Positions 1 through 8,917 are shown, counted from the stretch's first letter. The stretch is DNA of 64,000 nucleotides from Streptomyces sp. NBC_00457 (GCF_036014015.1 NZ_CP107905.1:558001-622000); one strand, 5' to 3'. Notes: generated by a model from the letters alone, not told the origin. Translations and numbers: made by a program.

Positions 1-702
1 CACGCTGGCAGCTCCCGCCTGGTGGGCCGCCAGTACCGGTACATAGGCGACCACTCCCCCGTCGACGAGGGTCCGGCCCTCACGCACCACCGGGGGCAGG
101 ATCCCGGGAATGGCCGCGCTGGCCAGCAGCGCGGATTCGAGGTCTCCGTGGTCGAGCAGCACTGGGGCGCCGGTGGCGAGGTCCATGGCCACCGCGGTGA
201 ACGGGACCGCCAACTGCTCGATCCGCGACGGCAGCCCGGCCCGGGCGATCAGTCGCCGCAGGCCGCGGTCGGTGAAGACGCTGGCCCGTGTGGACAGGTG
301 GCCGAGTGGATACACCTCACGGCGGCGCAACTGGGTCCACACGTGGTCCAGCCATGGCGCGGCCCTGTTGGGGTGGGCGGCCGCGATGGCCCCGTTGAGT
401 GCACCCACCGAGGTTCCGATGATCATGTCCGGGATGAATCCGCGCTGCTCCAGCGCGTATCCGACACCGACATGCGCCGCTCCGAGCACACCACCGGCGC
501 CCACCACCACGGCCACAGGACGGGGAAGAGCGCGCAAGCCCGCCGAAGTCGGGTCCCCGGGCGACCGGCCCGATGACAGAGGACGCGTCCCCTTGTCGCC
601 CGTCACGGTTCGATGCCTCTTCTGGCCACGCCCGATCGCCGAGGCGCGCCCTCTGAAGGCAAAGCGTGCCAACGACACTGGCCCTCGACGAGTAACGCTC
701 AT
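1..702 (-). CDS. patatin-like phospholipase (C-terminus off the left edge)
   Basis: Predicted serine lipid acyl hydrolase. A glycine-rich oxyanion loop (VVVGAGGVLGAAHVG) is followed by the nucleophile elbow GTSVG and later by the VDGG motif carrying the catalytic Asp, the order expected for the patatin Ser-Asp dyad. The gene runs off the window at base 1, so the C-terminus is not seen. The ATG at 702 is preceded by GAAGGG; a second in-frame GTG at 606 has AGAAGAGG about nine bases upstream and is an equally good start, closer to the conserved domain. No signal peptide is evident. An ECF41-type promoter lies 48 bases upstream of 702, placing the gene in the putative regulon of this region. Confidence 0.8.
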   Translation of the reverse strand, partial: MSVTRRGPVSLARFAFRGRASAIGRGQKRHRTVTGDKGTRPLSSGRSPGDPTSAGLRALPRPVAVVVGAGGVLGAAHVGVGYALEQRGFIPDMIIGTSVGALNGAIAAAHPNRAAPWLDHVWTQLRRREVYPLGHLSTRASVFTDRGLRRLIARAGLPSRIEQLAVPFTAVAMDLATGAPVLLDHGDLESALLASAAIPGILPPVVREGRTLVDGGVVAYVPVLAAHQAGAASV

Positions 703-750
703 GAGATCGACCCTTCTCACACGGTGTTGGATCGCATTGGTTTCGCAACG

Positions 751-779
751 ATGACCGGGCAGCCGCCCAACCTGTGACA
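751..779 (-). promoter_or_regulatory. ECF41-type promoter of the patatin gene
   Basis: Read on the minus strand: TGTCACA (779-773), 16 bases, then GGTCAT (756-751). The architecture is the same as at ten other sites in the window. Confidence 0.75.
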
Positions 780-881
780 CGATGCTGCAAGGCTGGGAGC
801 GCGACGGTGACACCAACGACGTTTCGTGAGGGGCTGCTGGTCATCGTCCCGCACGGAGGAGGTCCACACTGCGGAGAGTCC

Positions 882-1832
882 TCAGGTGCTGTGCAGGACG
901 GTGCGTAGGGTCTGGATGGCCTGCTCCACTGCGGCAGTTGCTGCCGGTGTGCTCCGGAGAAGGTTGAGCATCATGAAGTCGTGCAGGGTGCCGTTGATTC
1001 GGATGCTCGTGGTGGGGACGTCAGCCTGGGCCAGCCTGCGGGCGTACGCCTCGCCCTCGTCCCGCAGCACATCGCTCTCGTCGACGATGACGAGCGCGGG
1101 CGGCAGCCCCTGCAACTCCTTCAGGCTCGCCCGCAGCGGCGATACGGTGGTCTCCGCCCGCTGGGCGAAATCGGTCGTGTAGCAGTCCCAGAACCAGGCC
1201 ATGGCCTTCGCCGTGAGGTAGGGGCCGGCCGCGAATTCCCGGTAACTTTCGGTGTTCTGGGCCGCGTCCGTCACGGGGTAGTACAGCGACTGGTGCGCGA
1301 AGGTCACATCACCACGCCGCTTGGCCATGAGGGTCAGCGCGGCGGTCATGTTGCCGCCGGCGGAGTCCCCGGCCACAGCCAGGCGGGAGCCGTCCAGCCC
1401 CTCGTCGGCGCCCTTGGCGGTGATCCACCGCGCTGTCGCGTACGCCTGTTCGATGGCCACCGGGTACTTGGCCTCCGGCGCACGGTCGTACTCCACGAAC
1501 ACGACGGCGGCATTCGTCCCCACGGCCAGCTCGCGCACCAGACGGTCATGAGTGCCGGCGTCGCCCGTCACCCAGCCCCCGCCGTGCAGGTAGAGGACGA
1601 CCGGCAGCGTGCGTTGACTGCCGACGGGCTTGACGATGCGTACCGGCACATCGCCCACCTCGGCGGGCACCGTGATCCACTTCTCCTCAATGTCCGGCTT
1701 CTCCACCGGCACTGCCTGCAGTTCGTCCAGGACCTTCCGGGCACCTTCCGGACCGAACTCGTACAGGAACGGCGGACTGGCCGTCGCGTCCGCGAGTGCC
1801 TGAGCCGCAGTCTCAAGAAGGGGCTTGGTCAT
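882..1832 (-). CDS. alpha/beta hydrolase, HSL-type esterase
   Basis: A 316-residue hormone-sensitive-lipase-family esterase predicted to hydrolyse short acyl or carboxyl esters in the cytoplasm. The HGGGW oxyanion motif lies near residue 83 and the nucleophile elbow GDSAGG near residue 160. A DESDVLRDEG segment and a late LHDFMM segment supply the catalytic Asp and His. The ATG at 1832 is chosen because GAGGAG lies eight bases upstream; the frame is open further upstream but without homology. An ECF41-type promoter sits 45 bases upstream. The promoter, leader and first codons are duplicated in decayed form at 3764-3889, so the locus has been copied within the region. Confidence 0.88.
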   Translation of the reverse strand: MTKPLLETAAQALADATASPPFLYEFGPEGARKVLDELQAVPVEKPDIEEKWITVPAEVGDVPVRIVKPVGSQRTLPVVLYLHGGGWVTGDAGTHDRLVRELAVGTNAAVVFVEYDRAPEAKYPVAIEQAYATARWITAKGADEGLDGSRLAVAGDSAGGNMTAALTLMAKRRGDVTFAHQSLYYPVTDAAQNTESYREFAAGPYLTAKAMAWFWDCYTTDFAQRAETTVSPLRASLKELQGLPPALVIVDESDVLRDEGEAYARRLAQADVPTTSIRINGTLHDFMMLNLLRSTPAATAAVEQAIQTLRTVLHST

Positions 1833-1877
1833 CACTGCGCTCCTCAGGTCGGCAGACTCTCGCCTGCTGTCACCCTT

Positions 1878-1906
1878 ATGACAAGGCACCTGCTGAAGGT
1901 GTGACA
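1878..1906 (-). promoter_or_regulatory. ECF41-type promoter of the esterase gene
   Basis: Minus strand: TGTCACA (1906-1900), 16 bases, TGTCAT (1883-1878). Downstream sequence matches the leader of the decayed copy at 3.8 kb. Confidence 0.75.
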
Positions 1907-2006
1907 TACGCCGAGACAGACCCAGACAACACGGTCGGTGTGCGGGGTCGCACTCCAACACTGCGGGGCCGCCCTCCAATACACGTCGGTCGCGCGTGCG
2001 GATGTC

Positions 2007-3632
2007 TCAGAGTCGGTTTTTGCTGGTGATCTCCGTGTACTCCTGCGCGGTCGGCTTGGTGATCTGCGTGCCTTCCCCGTAGAAGCTCCGGCTGAGCCTG
2101 GCACGCAGACGCTGAGGAAAGCGGGATCCGGCGTCCGGGCCTTCCCCGTTCCCCGCAGGACCGGTACCGATCGGCTGGTACTGCTCGTGTTGAGTGAGAA
2201 CGTGGAGTTGTTCTTGGCTGAGCGGCTCGTGCACCTCGATGAACTCGCCGTGCGGCAAACGCTTGATGATGCCGGTCTCGCGGCCGTGCAGCACTTTGTC
2301 GCGGTCTCGGCGCTGGAGGCCGAGTGCCCACCGCTTCGTTATGACGTAGGCCGCGAGAGGCCCGATGAAAAGGCCGATGCGAACTGCCCACGTCACTGAC
2401 TCGACCGAGACGTGGAAGCGGATGGCGATGATGTCGTTCGCGGCACCGATCCAGGCCACCAGATAGAAAGTGAGCCAGGCGACACCAAGTGCCGTTCGCA
2501 CGGGGCGGTTGCGGGGGTGGTCGAGGAGGTGCTGCTCACGGTCGTCACCGGTCACCCAGGATTCGATGAACGGGTAGGCACCCATGGCAAGGAAGAGACC
2601 AACGCCTGCCGACAGGGGGATCAGGTTATCCAAGGCCAGCGTGTGACCCCAGAAGGTGATCTCCCAGCCAGGCATGACCCGCAGCAGTCCGTCTGCCACA
2701 CCCATGTACCAGTCGGGCTGCGATCCGGCCGAAACCTGGTCGGCACGGTAAGGGCCGTACAGCCAGACAGGGTTGATCTGTGCGACCGCAGCCATGACGA
2801 AGATGACCCCGGCGACAAGGAAGAAGAACCCTCCGGACTTCACAGCACGTACCTTCAGCGGCAGGCCCACAACATTGTTGTTGTTCCGTCCCGGACCGGG
2901 ATACTGCGTGTGCCTGTGGTAGAGGACCATGAGCAGATGGGCTGCAAGAAGTCCCACCATGAGGGCAGGAATGATCAGAACGTGAATCGTGTTGAAGCGC
3001 GCCACCAGATCGTCCCCTGGAAACTCACCTCCGAAGAGGAACATCGAGAGGTAGGTTCCGATGATAGGGATGGAAAGGATTGTTCCGTTCACAACCATGA
3101 GTCCGGTTCCGGAAAGGAGGTCATCCGGAAGGTCGTATCCAGTGAGTCCTCCGAACATACCGAGAACCAGCAGAAGGAATCCAAAAACCCAGTTTAGTTC
3201 GCGAGGCTTACGGAAGGCGCCCGTGAAGAATACGCGCAGCATATGGACGAGCATGGCGGCGACAAAGATCAGCGCCGCCCAGTGGTGGGCCTGCCGTATC
3301 AGCAGGCCGCCACGGACGTCGAAGGAGATATGCATGGTCGAATTGAACGCCTCCGACACCAGCTGGCCCCTCAGCGGCGCGTAACTGCCCTGATACTCCA
3401 CTTGTTCCATGGACGGATGGAAGTACAGTGACAGATACATGCCCGTAATGATGAGGATGATGAAGCTATACAGGCATATCTCTCCCAGAATGAACGACCA
3501 GTGGTCCGGGAAAGCTCTTCGCGTTTTTGCCTTGACCACGCTGTAGACACCCAGGCGCCCATCAACCCATTCGGCAATCCTTTCCCCCTTCTCCCCTGTC
3601 CGCGCTTCGTTTCCCTGACTCCCGTCACCCAT
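2007..3632 (-). CDS. qcrB: cytochrome bc1 cytochrome b subunit, stand-alone paralogue
   Basis: A 541-residue membrane quinol oxidase subunit of the respiratory bc1 complex. The typical actinobacterial N-terminus (ADGRLG-like then FPDHWSFILGE) leads into paired transmembrane helices carrying the haem-ligand histidines (LIRQAHHWAALIFVAAMLVH and HVLIIPALMVGLLAAHLLMVLYH), the quinol-site PDWY motif, and a C-terminal extension. Length is normal for Streptomyces. The start at 3632 has a GGTGG/GGGGG purine run; a GTG at 3683 is possible. Neither qcrA nor qcrC is adjacent, so this is an orphan copy rather than the housekeeping operon. Codon use looks slightly less GC-rich than its neighbours. It could replace QcrB in a subset of complexes or protect against QcrB inhibitors; both are inference. 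Confidence 0.9.
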   Translation of the reverse strand: MGDGSQGNEARTGEKGERIAEWVDGRLGVYSVVKAKTRRAFPDHWSFILGEICLYSFIILIITGMYLSLYFHPSMEQVEYQGSYAPLRGQLVSEAFNSTMHISFDVRGGLLIRQAHHWAALIFVAAMLVHMLRVFFTGAFRKPRELNWVFGFLLLVLGMFGGLTGYDLPDDLLSGTGLMVVNGTILSIPIIGTYLSMFLFGGEFPGDDLVARFNTIHVLIIPALMVGLLAAHLLMVLYHRHTQYPGPGRNNNNVVGLPLKVRAVKSGGFFFLVAGVIFVMAAVAQINPVWLYGPYRADQVSAGSQPDWYMGVADGLLRVMPGWEITFWGHTLALDNLIPLSAGVGLFLAMGAYPFIESWVTGDDREQHLLDHPRNRPVRTALGVAWLTFYLVAWIGAANDIIAIRFHVSVESVTWAVRIGLFIGPLAAYVITKRWALGLQRRDRDKVLHGRETGIIKRLPHGEFIEVHEPLSQEQLHVLTQHEQYQPIGTGPAGNGEGPDAGSRFPQRLRARLSRSFYGEGTQITKPTAQEYTEITSKNRL

Positions 3633-3763
3633 GCCCCCACCACCATTCGTAAACCGTTCGAAAAGGGTTGTGTTTGACAGCACGGATTCCGCATCTCATG
3701 GCTCGCCGCGGGATCTTTCGGCGCTGGGCAATGACTTCAGGTCGCCAGGTTTGCCGATGTCGT

Positions 3764-3814
3764 TCACGGCGGGCCGGCCGTCGCCCCCACAGACTCAAGA
3801 ACGGGCTTGGTCAT
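3764..3814 (-). pseudogene. truncated copy of the esterase leader and first codons
   Basis: The minus strand reads MTKPVLESVGATAGPP then TGA, against MTKPLLETAAQALADATASPP at the start of the intact esterase (1832). The ribosome-binding region (GAGGAG-like) and the promoter upstream are also conserved, with an internal deletion of about six codons. No esterase homology continues past the stop. This is a partial duplication whose promoter still looks intact. Confidence 0.7.
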
Positions 3815-3860
3815 CGCTGCACTCCTCGGCTCAGTAAGCTCGTGGACTGCTTCCACCCAT

Positions 3861-3889
3861 ATGACCGGGCATGAGGCGTGGATGTGACA
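3861..3889 (-). promoter_or_regulatory. ECF41-type promoter in front of the decayed esterase copy
   Basis: Minus strand: TGTCACA (3889-3883), 16 bases, GGTCAT (3866-3861). It matches the motif exactly although its downstream gene is gone; qcrB starts about 230 bases further on in the same direction. Confidence 0.65.
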
Positions 3890-4046
3890 CGCAAGGCCGC
3901 GGGGACGGCGCTTGAACCCGTGCACCGTGGTTGCCGAGGGGACAGGAACCAGGTCGGCCCAGGCTGTTCACCAGCGCGTCTGCCGAGGTGGGCTACAGCA
4001 CCCGACGCGGGGGTGCCCCTGTCGTCGACGGTCTTCTCGCGGGGCC

Positions 4047-4631
4047 CTGGATTCGCTGTCGCCGGCCGAGCGGGCGGCGTTCGCACTCAATGACGTCTTC
4101 GGGATGACTCCGGGCACGGTCGCCGAAATTGTGGGACGCACCGAACCGGAGTGCGCCGAACTCGCCGACCGGGCCCGCCACAGTCTGCGGCGGCGGCGCT
4201 CTCGTCCGACGACGCCGGCCGAGCACGACGCCCTCGCCCAAGCCGTCCGCCATGCCTGCGTGAGGGAAGACGCCGAACTGCTGGCATCGCTGCTGCGCCC
4301 GGACGCCACGGTGTTCTTCGACGGCGGCGGCAAGGTCCGGGCACTGACCAGGCCCGTCCACGGCAGCCGACACGTAGCCCACAGCCTGCTGGCACTCCTG
4401 GCCCGCCGCCCACGCGTCACACTGACCACCCACTCCGTCAACGGCAGCACCGGCCTCGTCGCCCGCTACGACCACCAGGTTGCCGCCGTCATCAGCCTCG
4501 ACATCGCCGACCACCAGGTCGTACAACTCTGGGTCGTCCTCAACCCCGACAAACTCCGCCCCTGGAACCAGTCCGCCAACCCCAGCGGCACCCGCTCACG
4601 CGAGAACCTGTCAGAACGGGGCGACGGCTGA
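4047..4631 (+). pseudogene. C-terminal half of an ECF41-type sigma factor
   Basis: Starting at LDSLSPAERAA, this frame matches the sigma factor at 17873-18844 nearly continuously. It includes the sigma-4 helix-turn-helix and the SnoaL-like extension with both extension motifs, DGGGK and NPDKLRPW. The sigma-2 half needed for core polymerase and -10 recognition is missing; sequence upstream of 4047 shows no homology. The frame stays open for about 195 codons without a stop, and an internal ATG at 4103 exists. It is most simply a truncated duplicate, but a translated anti-sigma-like or decoy product cannot be excluded. Confidence 0.7.
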
Positions 4632-4938
4632 TCCTGATCTCTTCTTGAGGTTCTTTGATGGATCACCCGGCTGCACGGATGCCGACGCTCTCACCGACGA
4701 CGTCGGCCGGGATGCAGCGAAGCGTTCCATGCGGCCCCCACACGGCGGCTGAAGACCATCAGATACTGACCAACCATGTGTTTCATACCGTTGAGCACAG
4801 TCTCCCAACTCCACGATGACCTATTCAGAGTGAGTCATTGCATACCATGGCGGAGGGGAACCCAATGCCCGCGTTCAGACCGATCGGCACCGCACGTGAG
4901 CCGGGGCGCGGCACGTGGGGTTGAGATGAGAGGAACAC
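4632..4938. other. 307-base intergenic stretch without a recognisable gene
   Basis: No frame resembles a protein family here. It should contain the promoter of the gene starting at 4939, but I see no TGTCACA element and no convincing consensus. Confidence 0.5.
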
Positions 4939-5517
4939 ATGGCTTCCGCAACAGCGCATAACCTTGAGATCACCGCCGAGAGCCTTCAAGCGGACCTGGC
5001 CCGCCTGCAGGTCCAGAAGCAGGCGCTGGAAAGGGAGTTGGCCGCAGTCGTGGCGCATCTCAGCTCGGTGCAGCGGGCCCTCAGCGCCCTCGAACCCCTG
5101 ATGTTCAACTCAGCCGCGACGAACGTTACGGGTACGGCCGGTGCCGCGGGTACGCAGCAGGGTCGGGCCGTGACAACCACCGAGCCGGAGACGGACAGCG
5201 CTTCGGCCGAGCCTGCAGACACCGCCACGAAGGCCGCACCGAAGCCTCGGAAGCCGCGGCGCGGCAAGGAGGCGGAACGTCCTGTTGCCGTCGGCACGGA
5301 CGGGCAGAAGTCATACGGCAAGCTCACCGAGCAGATCATGGAGTACTTCGCCGGCATCGGCGATGTCGACGTGCGGGCCCGCGATGTCGCCGCGGCTCTC
5401 GGCCGTGACACCGACAGCGGAAGCATCAACGGTGTTCGCAGCACCCTTGACCGCCTGGTCGGTGCGTCCCGTGTCGAGCGGACCGGCCGAGGGCTCTACC
5501 GCGCCAAGCATTCCTAG
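4939..5517 (+). CDS. coiled-coil protein with C-terminal winged-helix-like domain
   Basis: 192 residues in three parts. Residues 9-60 form a heptad-like coiled coil (SLQADLARLQVQKQALERELAA). Residues 60-110 are a low-complexity Thr/Ala/Pro/Lys linker ending in the basic patch KPRKPRRGKEAE. Residues 120-190 look like a small winged helix (KLTEQIMEYFAG, RDVAAALGRD, STLDRLVGASRVERTGRGLYR). This suggests a DNA-binding or chromosome-associated regulator that dimerises through the coil. The ATG at 4939 has AGAGGA about six bases upstream. It stands alone between non-coding stretches. I do not recognise a named family, and the function is unassigned. Confidence 0.75.
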   Translation: MASATAHNLEITAESLQADLARLQVQKQALERELAAVVAHLSSVQRALSALEPLMFNSAATNVTGTAGAAGTQQGRAVTTTEPETDSASAEPADTATKAAPKPRKPRRGKEAERPVAVGTDGQKSYGKLTEQIMEYFAGIGDVDVRARDVAAALGRDTDSGSINGVRSTLDRLVGASRVERTGRGLYRAKHS

Positions 5518-6533
5518 ACCTCCCTGCTGGCCACCTATCGCTGGTGTGAGTGCCGCTGGACGGGTCGGCGGCCGAAAACCGCCTGGCCGTCGGGGAGCTG
5601 TCGCCTACGACCCGAGCCGTAGACCTGGGCCTGAGCCAGGGTTCACGGTGGGCACCGCACTGCCTGTCAGCACCCGTGCGTCAGCCTGGTGGCCGCAGCC
5701 GGGCCGTGGATGGCACCGGGCGCCACCCGTCGGGGGTCGCGTGGCGCCCGGGCTCTGCACCTGCGTGCTCTAATCGCAGGTGCCGCGTTCCGGGACCGAT
5801 CGCGGGGGTCTGTGTCCACGGCACCCGAACGCTGTGATCAGCCTATCAAACCGTTGCACCCCTACCGTCCCAACTCACACTAACTTCGAAGACAGTGTTA
5901 CGCGCAGGGTCTGCACCCCGACACCCCTGGCCAGTTTCATTCAGAGGGCTTCCACTTCAAAACGGGTCAAGTCGCCAAATCAACGCGGGCTGGAGGACCT
6001 CGCACACGGTTCTCCGCATCAGTGTTACGACCGATTGACAATGTCTCGAGTGACCCGAGGATCCGTGTCCAAGGGGGCAGCCGGAGGCGCGACGTGGCGG
6101 ATCCGGTCGGCGGTGCGGGTCGTCGCGGGCAGCGGGCAGACTCCGGGGTCCGACCAGACGTAGGCCAAGCAGCGCCGATGGTTCAGCTCTGATGCCACCG
6201 CTCGGTGTCCAACTTCTGCTCCCTGAAGCTCGGTTGCCGCGATACCGGGTCCGGGTGGATCGGATGCCGGGATGCACGACGGATCCCGGCGCGTTGAGCT
6301 GTGCGGGCACCGTCGGCGCGACGCCCCTGTTCACACGCGTTCCTGTGGCGCTGGCGCCGTGACGGCGACGGCCCTGCCATGCGTAGTCGTCGTCCCATGG
6401 GCACTCGGACACCTGGCCACGGCAGCGGAAACTCCGCCCCAAGCGGAGCTGCCCCGGAAACCGCAAAGGCATCGCAATCACATCGGCCCGCGCCCTGATG
6501 CCGCTCCTCAACCGCTGAACCCTTCCGACGTGC
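5518..6533. other. about 1 kb with no supportable gene
   Basis: All open frames are short and of atypical composition (Arg/Pro/Ser-rich, as in shadow frames). The 5850-6060 part is less GC-rich than its surroundings and contains TTGACA-like sequence, but nothing can be assigned. It may be decayed DNA. Confidence 0.5.
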
Positions 6534-7898
6534 TCACGCAGCCACGTGTCCGGTTGCCTCGCTCCCGGCGGAGCGCTGCGGGTGGCCGCGGTCGCCGCTC
6601 TCGAGGAACGCGTCCCGCGGGTGCTGCACCGCGGCGAGCGACACCAGATCCCGGCCGAACAGGGCAGCGGTGAGCCAGACGGTGAGAACGCGGACCTTGC
6701 GCTCCCAGGTGGGCACGGCCAGGACGTGATAGCCCCGGTGCATGAGCCAGGCAGGAAGTCCCTTGATGACGATGCTCTTGTACTGGAAGATGCCCCGCCC
6801 CAGTCCCAGCGTCGCCACCACGCCCAGACTGCTGTGGCGGTAGTCGCGGATTCTGCCGCCGCGCAGGCTCGCTGCGATGTTCTTCGCAAGGCGTTTGCCC
6901 TGCCGGACGGCGTGCTGGGCGTTCGGCACCGTGCGCGCCCCTGGTACCGGCGAAGCCAGATCCGGAACGGCCGCGTCGTCTCCCGCCGCCCACACATCCG
7001 GCACGGGTTCGGTGTCGGTCCCCACGCGAAGATCGGGGCGGACCACCAGCAGCCCTCGCTCGTCGACCGGCAGGTCCGTGTGGTTCCGCACGACCGGGTT
7101 GGAGGCGTTGCCGGCGGTCCAGACGATCAGTTCCGAATCGAACTCCTCTCCGTCAGAGAGCACGACGTGCCCATCCACGGCGGAGACAAGCTGCGTATTG
7201 AGGTGTACATGCGCGCCACGGCGTTCCAAGGAGCGCACCACCCACGCACCTGGCCTGTCGCTCACTTCGGGCAGAATACGATCCTGGGCCTCGACCAAGT
7301 GAAATGACAGATCGTCAAGGTCCAGCTCGGGATGGAACTTGAGCATCGCGGTAGCCAGCGACAGCAGTTCGCCGAAGCCCTCGACACCGGTGAACCCGCC
7401 GCCCACGAACGTGACGGTGAGCAGCTTGCGCCGCTCGGCACCAGGTGGCAGCGCCGCCGCCTGGTCGAACGCGGTCAGAAGCCGGTCGCGGATGGCCACC
7501 GCCTCCTCCACATGCTTCAGACCGATCGCCTGCTGCGCCAGCCCCGGTACGGGGAAGGTGCGGGTCACGGCGCCGGCCGTGACCACGAGGGTGTCATAAC
7601 GGAGTTCGTAGTCGGGTCCGTTCACTGGCCGGACGGTGACCGTCCGGTCCCCGTTGCGGATCTCGATCGCCCTCCCCGCGATGAGCCGGGTCCTGCGCAG
7701 GTGACGCCGCAACGACACGGCGGCATGCCGTGCCTCGACCGACCCGGCGGTCACCTCCGGCAGGAAGGGCTGGTAGGTCATGTACGGGCGCGGGTCGACA
7801 ACCGTGACCCGCGCCTCGCTCGCACGCAGCTTCTTCTCCAGGCCCCACGCAGTGTAGAAGCCCGCATAGCCACCACCGACGATCAGGATCTCGCGCAT
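6534..7898 (-). CDS. NDH-2-type NAD(P)/FAD-dependent oxidoreductase
   Basis: A 454-residue pyridine nucleotide-disulphide-fold flavoprotein resembling type II NADH:quinone oxidoreductases. The FAD-binding GGGYAGFY is at residues 8-15; the second nucleotide-binding loop TFVGGGFTGVE is near residue 170; the FAD-ribityl segment PDVWAAGDDAA is near 310. The late amphipathic/hydrophobic segment (LPAWLMHRGYHVLAVPTW) fits membrane association, so electron delivery to menaquinone is likely. The ATG at 7898 is the first consistent with family N-termini and has AGGAG/AGGGG upstream. An ECF41-type promoter lies 31 bases upstream. A second gene of this class sits with a sigma factor at 29.9-31.1 kb. Confidence 0.87.
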   Translation of the reverse strand: MREILIVGGGYAGFYTAWGLEKKLRASEARVTVVDPRPYMTYQPFLPEVTAGSVEARHAAVSLRRHLRRTRLIAGRAIEIRNGDRTVTVRPVNGPDYELRYDTLVVTAGAVTRTFPVPGLAQQAIGLKHVEEAVAIRDRLLTAFDQAAALPPGAERRKLLTVTFVGGGFTGVEGFGELLSLATAMLKFHPELDLDDLSFHLVEAQDRILPEVSDRPGAWVVRSLERRGAHVHLNTQLVSAVDGHVVLSDGEEFDSELIVWTAGNASNPVVRNHTDLPVDERGLLVVRPDLRVGTDTEPVPDVWAAGDDAAVPDLASPVPGARTVPNAQHAVRQGKRLAKNIAASLRGGRIRDYRHSSLGVVATLGLGRGIFQYKSIVIKGLPAWLMHRGYHVLAVPTWERKVRVLTVWLTAALFGRDLVSLAAVQHPRDAFLESGDRGHPQRSAGSEATGHVAA

Positions 7899-7929
7899 GG
7901 TTACCCCTGCTCCTTGTCTGTTCACCATG

Positions 7930-7958
7930 TAGACAGGACAGAGCGCCATGGTGTGACA
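7930..7958 (-). promoter_or_regulatory. ECF41-type promoter of the NDH-2-like gene
   Basis: Minus strand: TGTCACA (7958-7952), 16 bases, TGTCTA (7935-7930). Confidence 0.75.
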
Positions 7959-8067
7959 GCCAACGTCTGGGAACGCCGCAAGCCACACTGGCACGCGAGC
8001 CACTCCCTCAACCCGGGTGCAGGAGCGGATCTGAGTGAACGTGGCGCCTGCTCGCCGGCCCGGAAGC

Positions 8068-8306
8068 TCACCGAACAGCGGACTGACCCCACGGCGGCTC
8101 CGGCTCCGGCGTCAATTTCCCTGCCGATGAGGCAGTACCGAGAGTCCGAAGTCGGACGTCGGCCAGCTCACCGGCGGTGTGCGGGCCGCGGGCCAGGGTG
8201 CGCAGCAGCCGCAGCCGTACCGGATGGGCGAGTGCCTCCAGCCGAGGGCGTGAAACCGCCACCAGGTGGGGGCGACCGTAGACGCTGGGGATGAAGGTGA
8301 CCCCGG
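8068..8306 (-). pseudogene. fragment of an ArsR-type winged-helix regulator
   Basis: The minus frame reads VTFIPSVYGRPHL then directly LEALAHPVRLRLLRTLARGPHTAGELADV, after which homology stops abruptly. In full-length Streptomyces ArsR proteins of the long, ligand-domain type, a beta-strand like the first segment precedes a helix-turn-helix like the second. The recognition helix and everything after it are missing, and the join looks like an internal deletion. Confidence 0.5.
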
Positions 8307-8393
8307 TGTCGTGGGCGCGGCGGTCGCCTTGTCCTGCCGTTTGTCCACGATGATGCAGTCGCCGTCCGGTGCCAGGGTGACCGCCGGAGACCG

Positions 8394-8620
8394 ATGCGAG
8401 TGCTGATCCAATGCCCGTTCGAGCACAAAGGCATCCCCTTCGCGGTCGCCGTCAACGCGTTCGACGGGAAGATCCAGCACAACCTGCACGAGGTGCGGTG
8501 GGCGCTGGACCTGACCGAGCAGGTGCCGCTCTGATCGCCGTCGACCCGCGACAGACTGGCTCGGTCAGGGACGCACTCCTGATCGTCCTCGACTTCGCCC
8601 TCTCCCGCGCCGAAACGCGC
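8394..8620 (+). pseudogene. frameshifted fragment of a conservon-type (CvnD-like) GTPase
   Basis: One frame (ATG at 8394) reads GIPFAVAVNAFDGKIQHN and VRWALDLTEQVPL, then hits TGA at 8532. Homology resumes in the next frame with LIAVDPRQTGSVRDALLIVLDFALSRAE. In CvnD-type ATP/GTP-binding proteins of Streptomyces these two blocks are consecutive near the C-terminus (V.VN.FDG, then VP..D.R...S....L..L..HAL). The upstream G-domain is absent, so this is a decayed remnant. Confidence 0.5.
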
Positions 8621-8707
8621 CGCCGCGAACTGAGCGGGCCCCTCGCTGAGAGGTGGGTGTGGGCGACAGCCGCCCACACCCACCGCCCGACCCACCCGCA
8701 TCGAGGG

Positions 8708-8905
8708 TCAGCCGGCTGGCTCCGCTTCAGTGGTGACCGTCGTTTCCGTGGTCACGTGCGCCTCGTCGGCCCGAAGCGGTGTCTCGACGGCGACGTCGTT
8801 CTCGGCGCTGTCGCCGCTCTCCTCCTGCCGCCTTTTCAAGGCGAGTTCCCTGGCCCTCTCCTCGGAGTGCAGCCTCATCTCAGCCTCTGTCCGGTGCTCG
8901 AACAC
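8708..8905 (-). CDS. small charged protein, unknown function
   Basis: A 65-residue Glu/Arg-rich peptide with a predicted N-terminal helix (EAEMRLHSEERARELALKRRQEE) and a Thr/Glu/Val-rich tail. The GTG start at 8905 is supported by a strong AAGGAGG five bases upstream and by its position 12 bases after the cupin stop, implying one transcript from the ECF41-type promoter at 9447-9475. No family is recognised. Confidence 0.55.
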   Translation of the reverse strand: MFEHRTEAEMRLHSEERARELALKRRQEESGDSAENDVAVETPLRADEAHVTTETTVTTEAEPAG

Positions 8906-8917
8906 TGTGCCTCCTTG

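Noticed and set aside
3651-3679. TGTCAAA-N16-CGGTTT upstream of qcrB as a further ECF41-type promoter
   Set aside because: The -35 has a mismatch and the -10 does not contain GTC in register; it is not distinguishable from chance.
5957-6997. 346-codon minus-strand frame overlapping the NDH-2-like gene
   Set aside because: Arg/Ser-rich shadow composition, and most of it overlaps the well-supported oxidoreductase in another frame.
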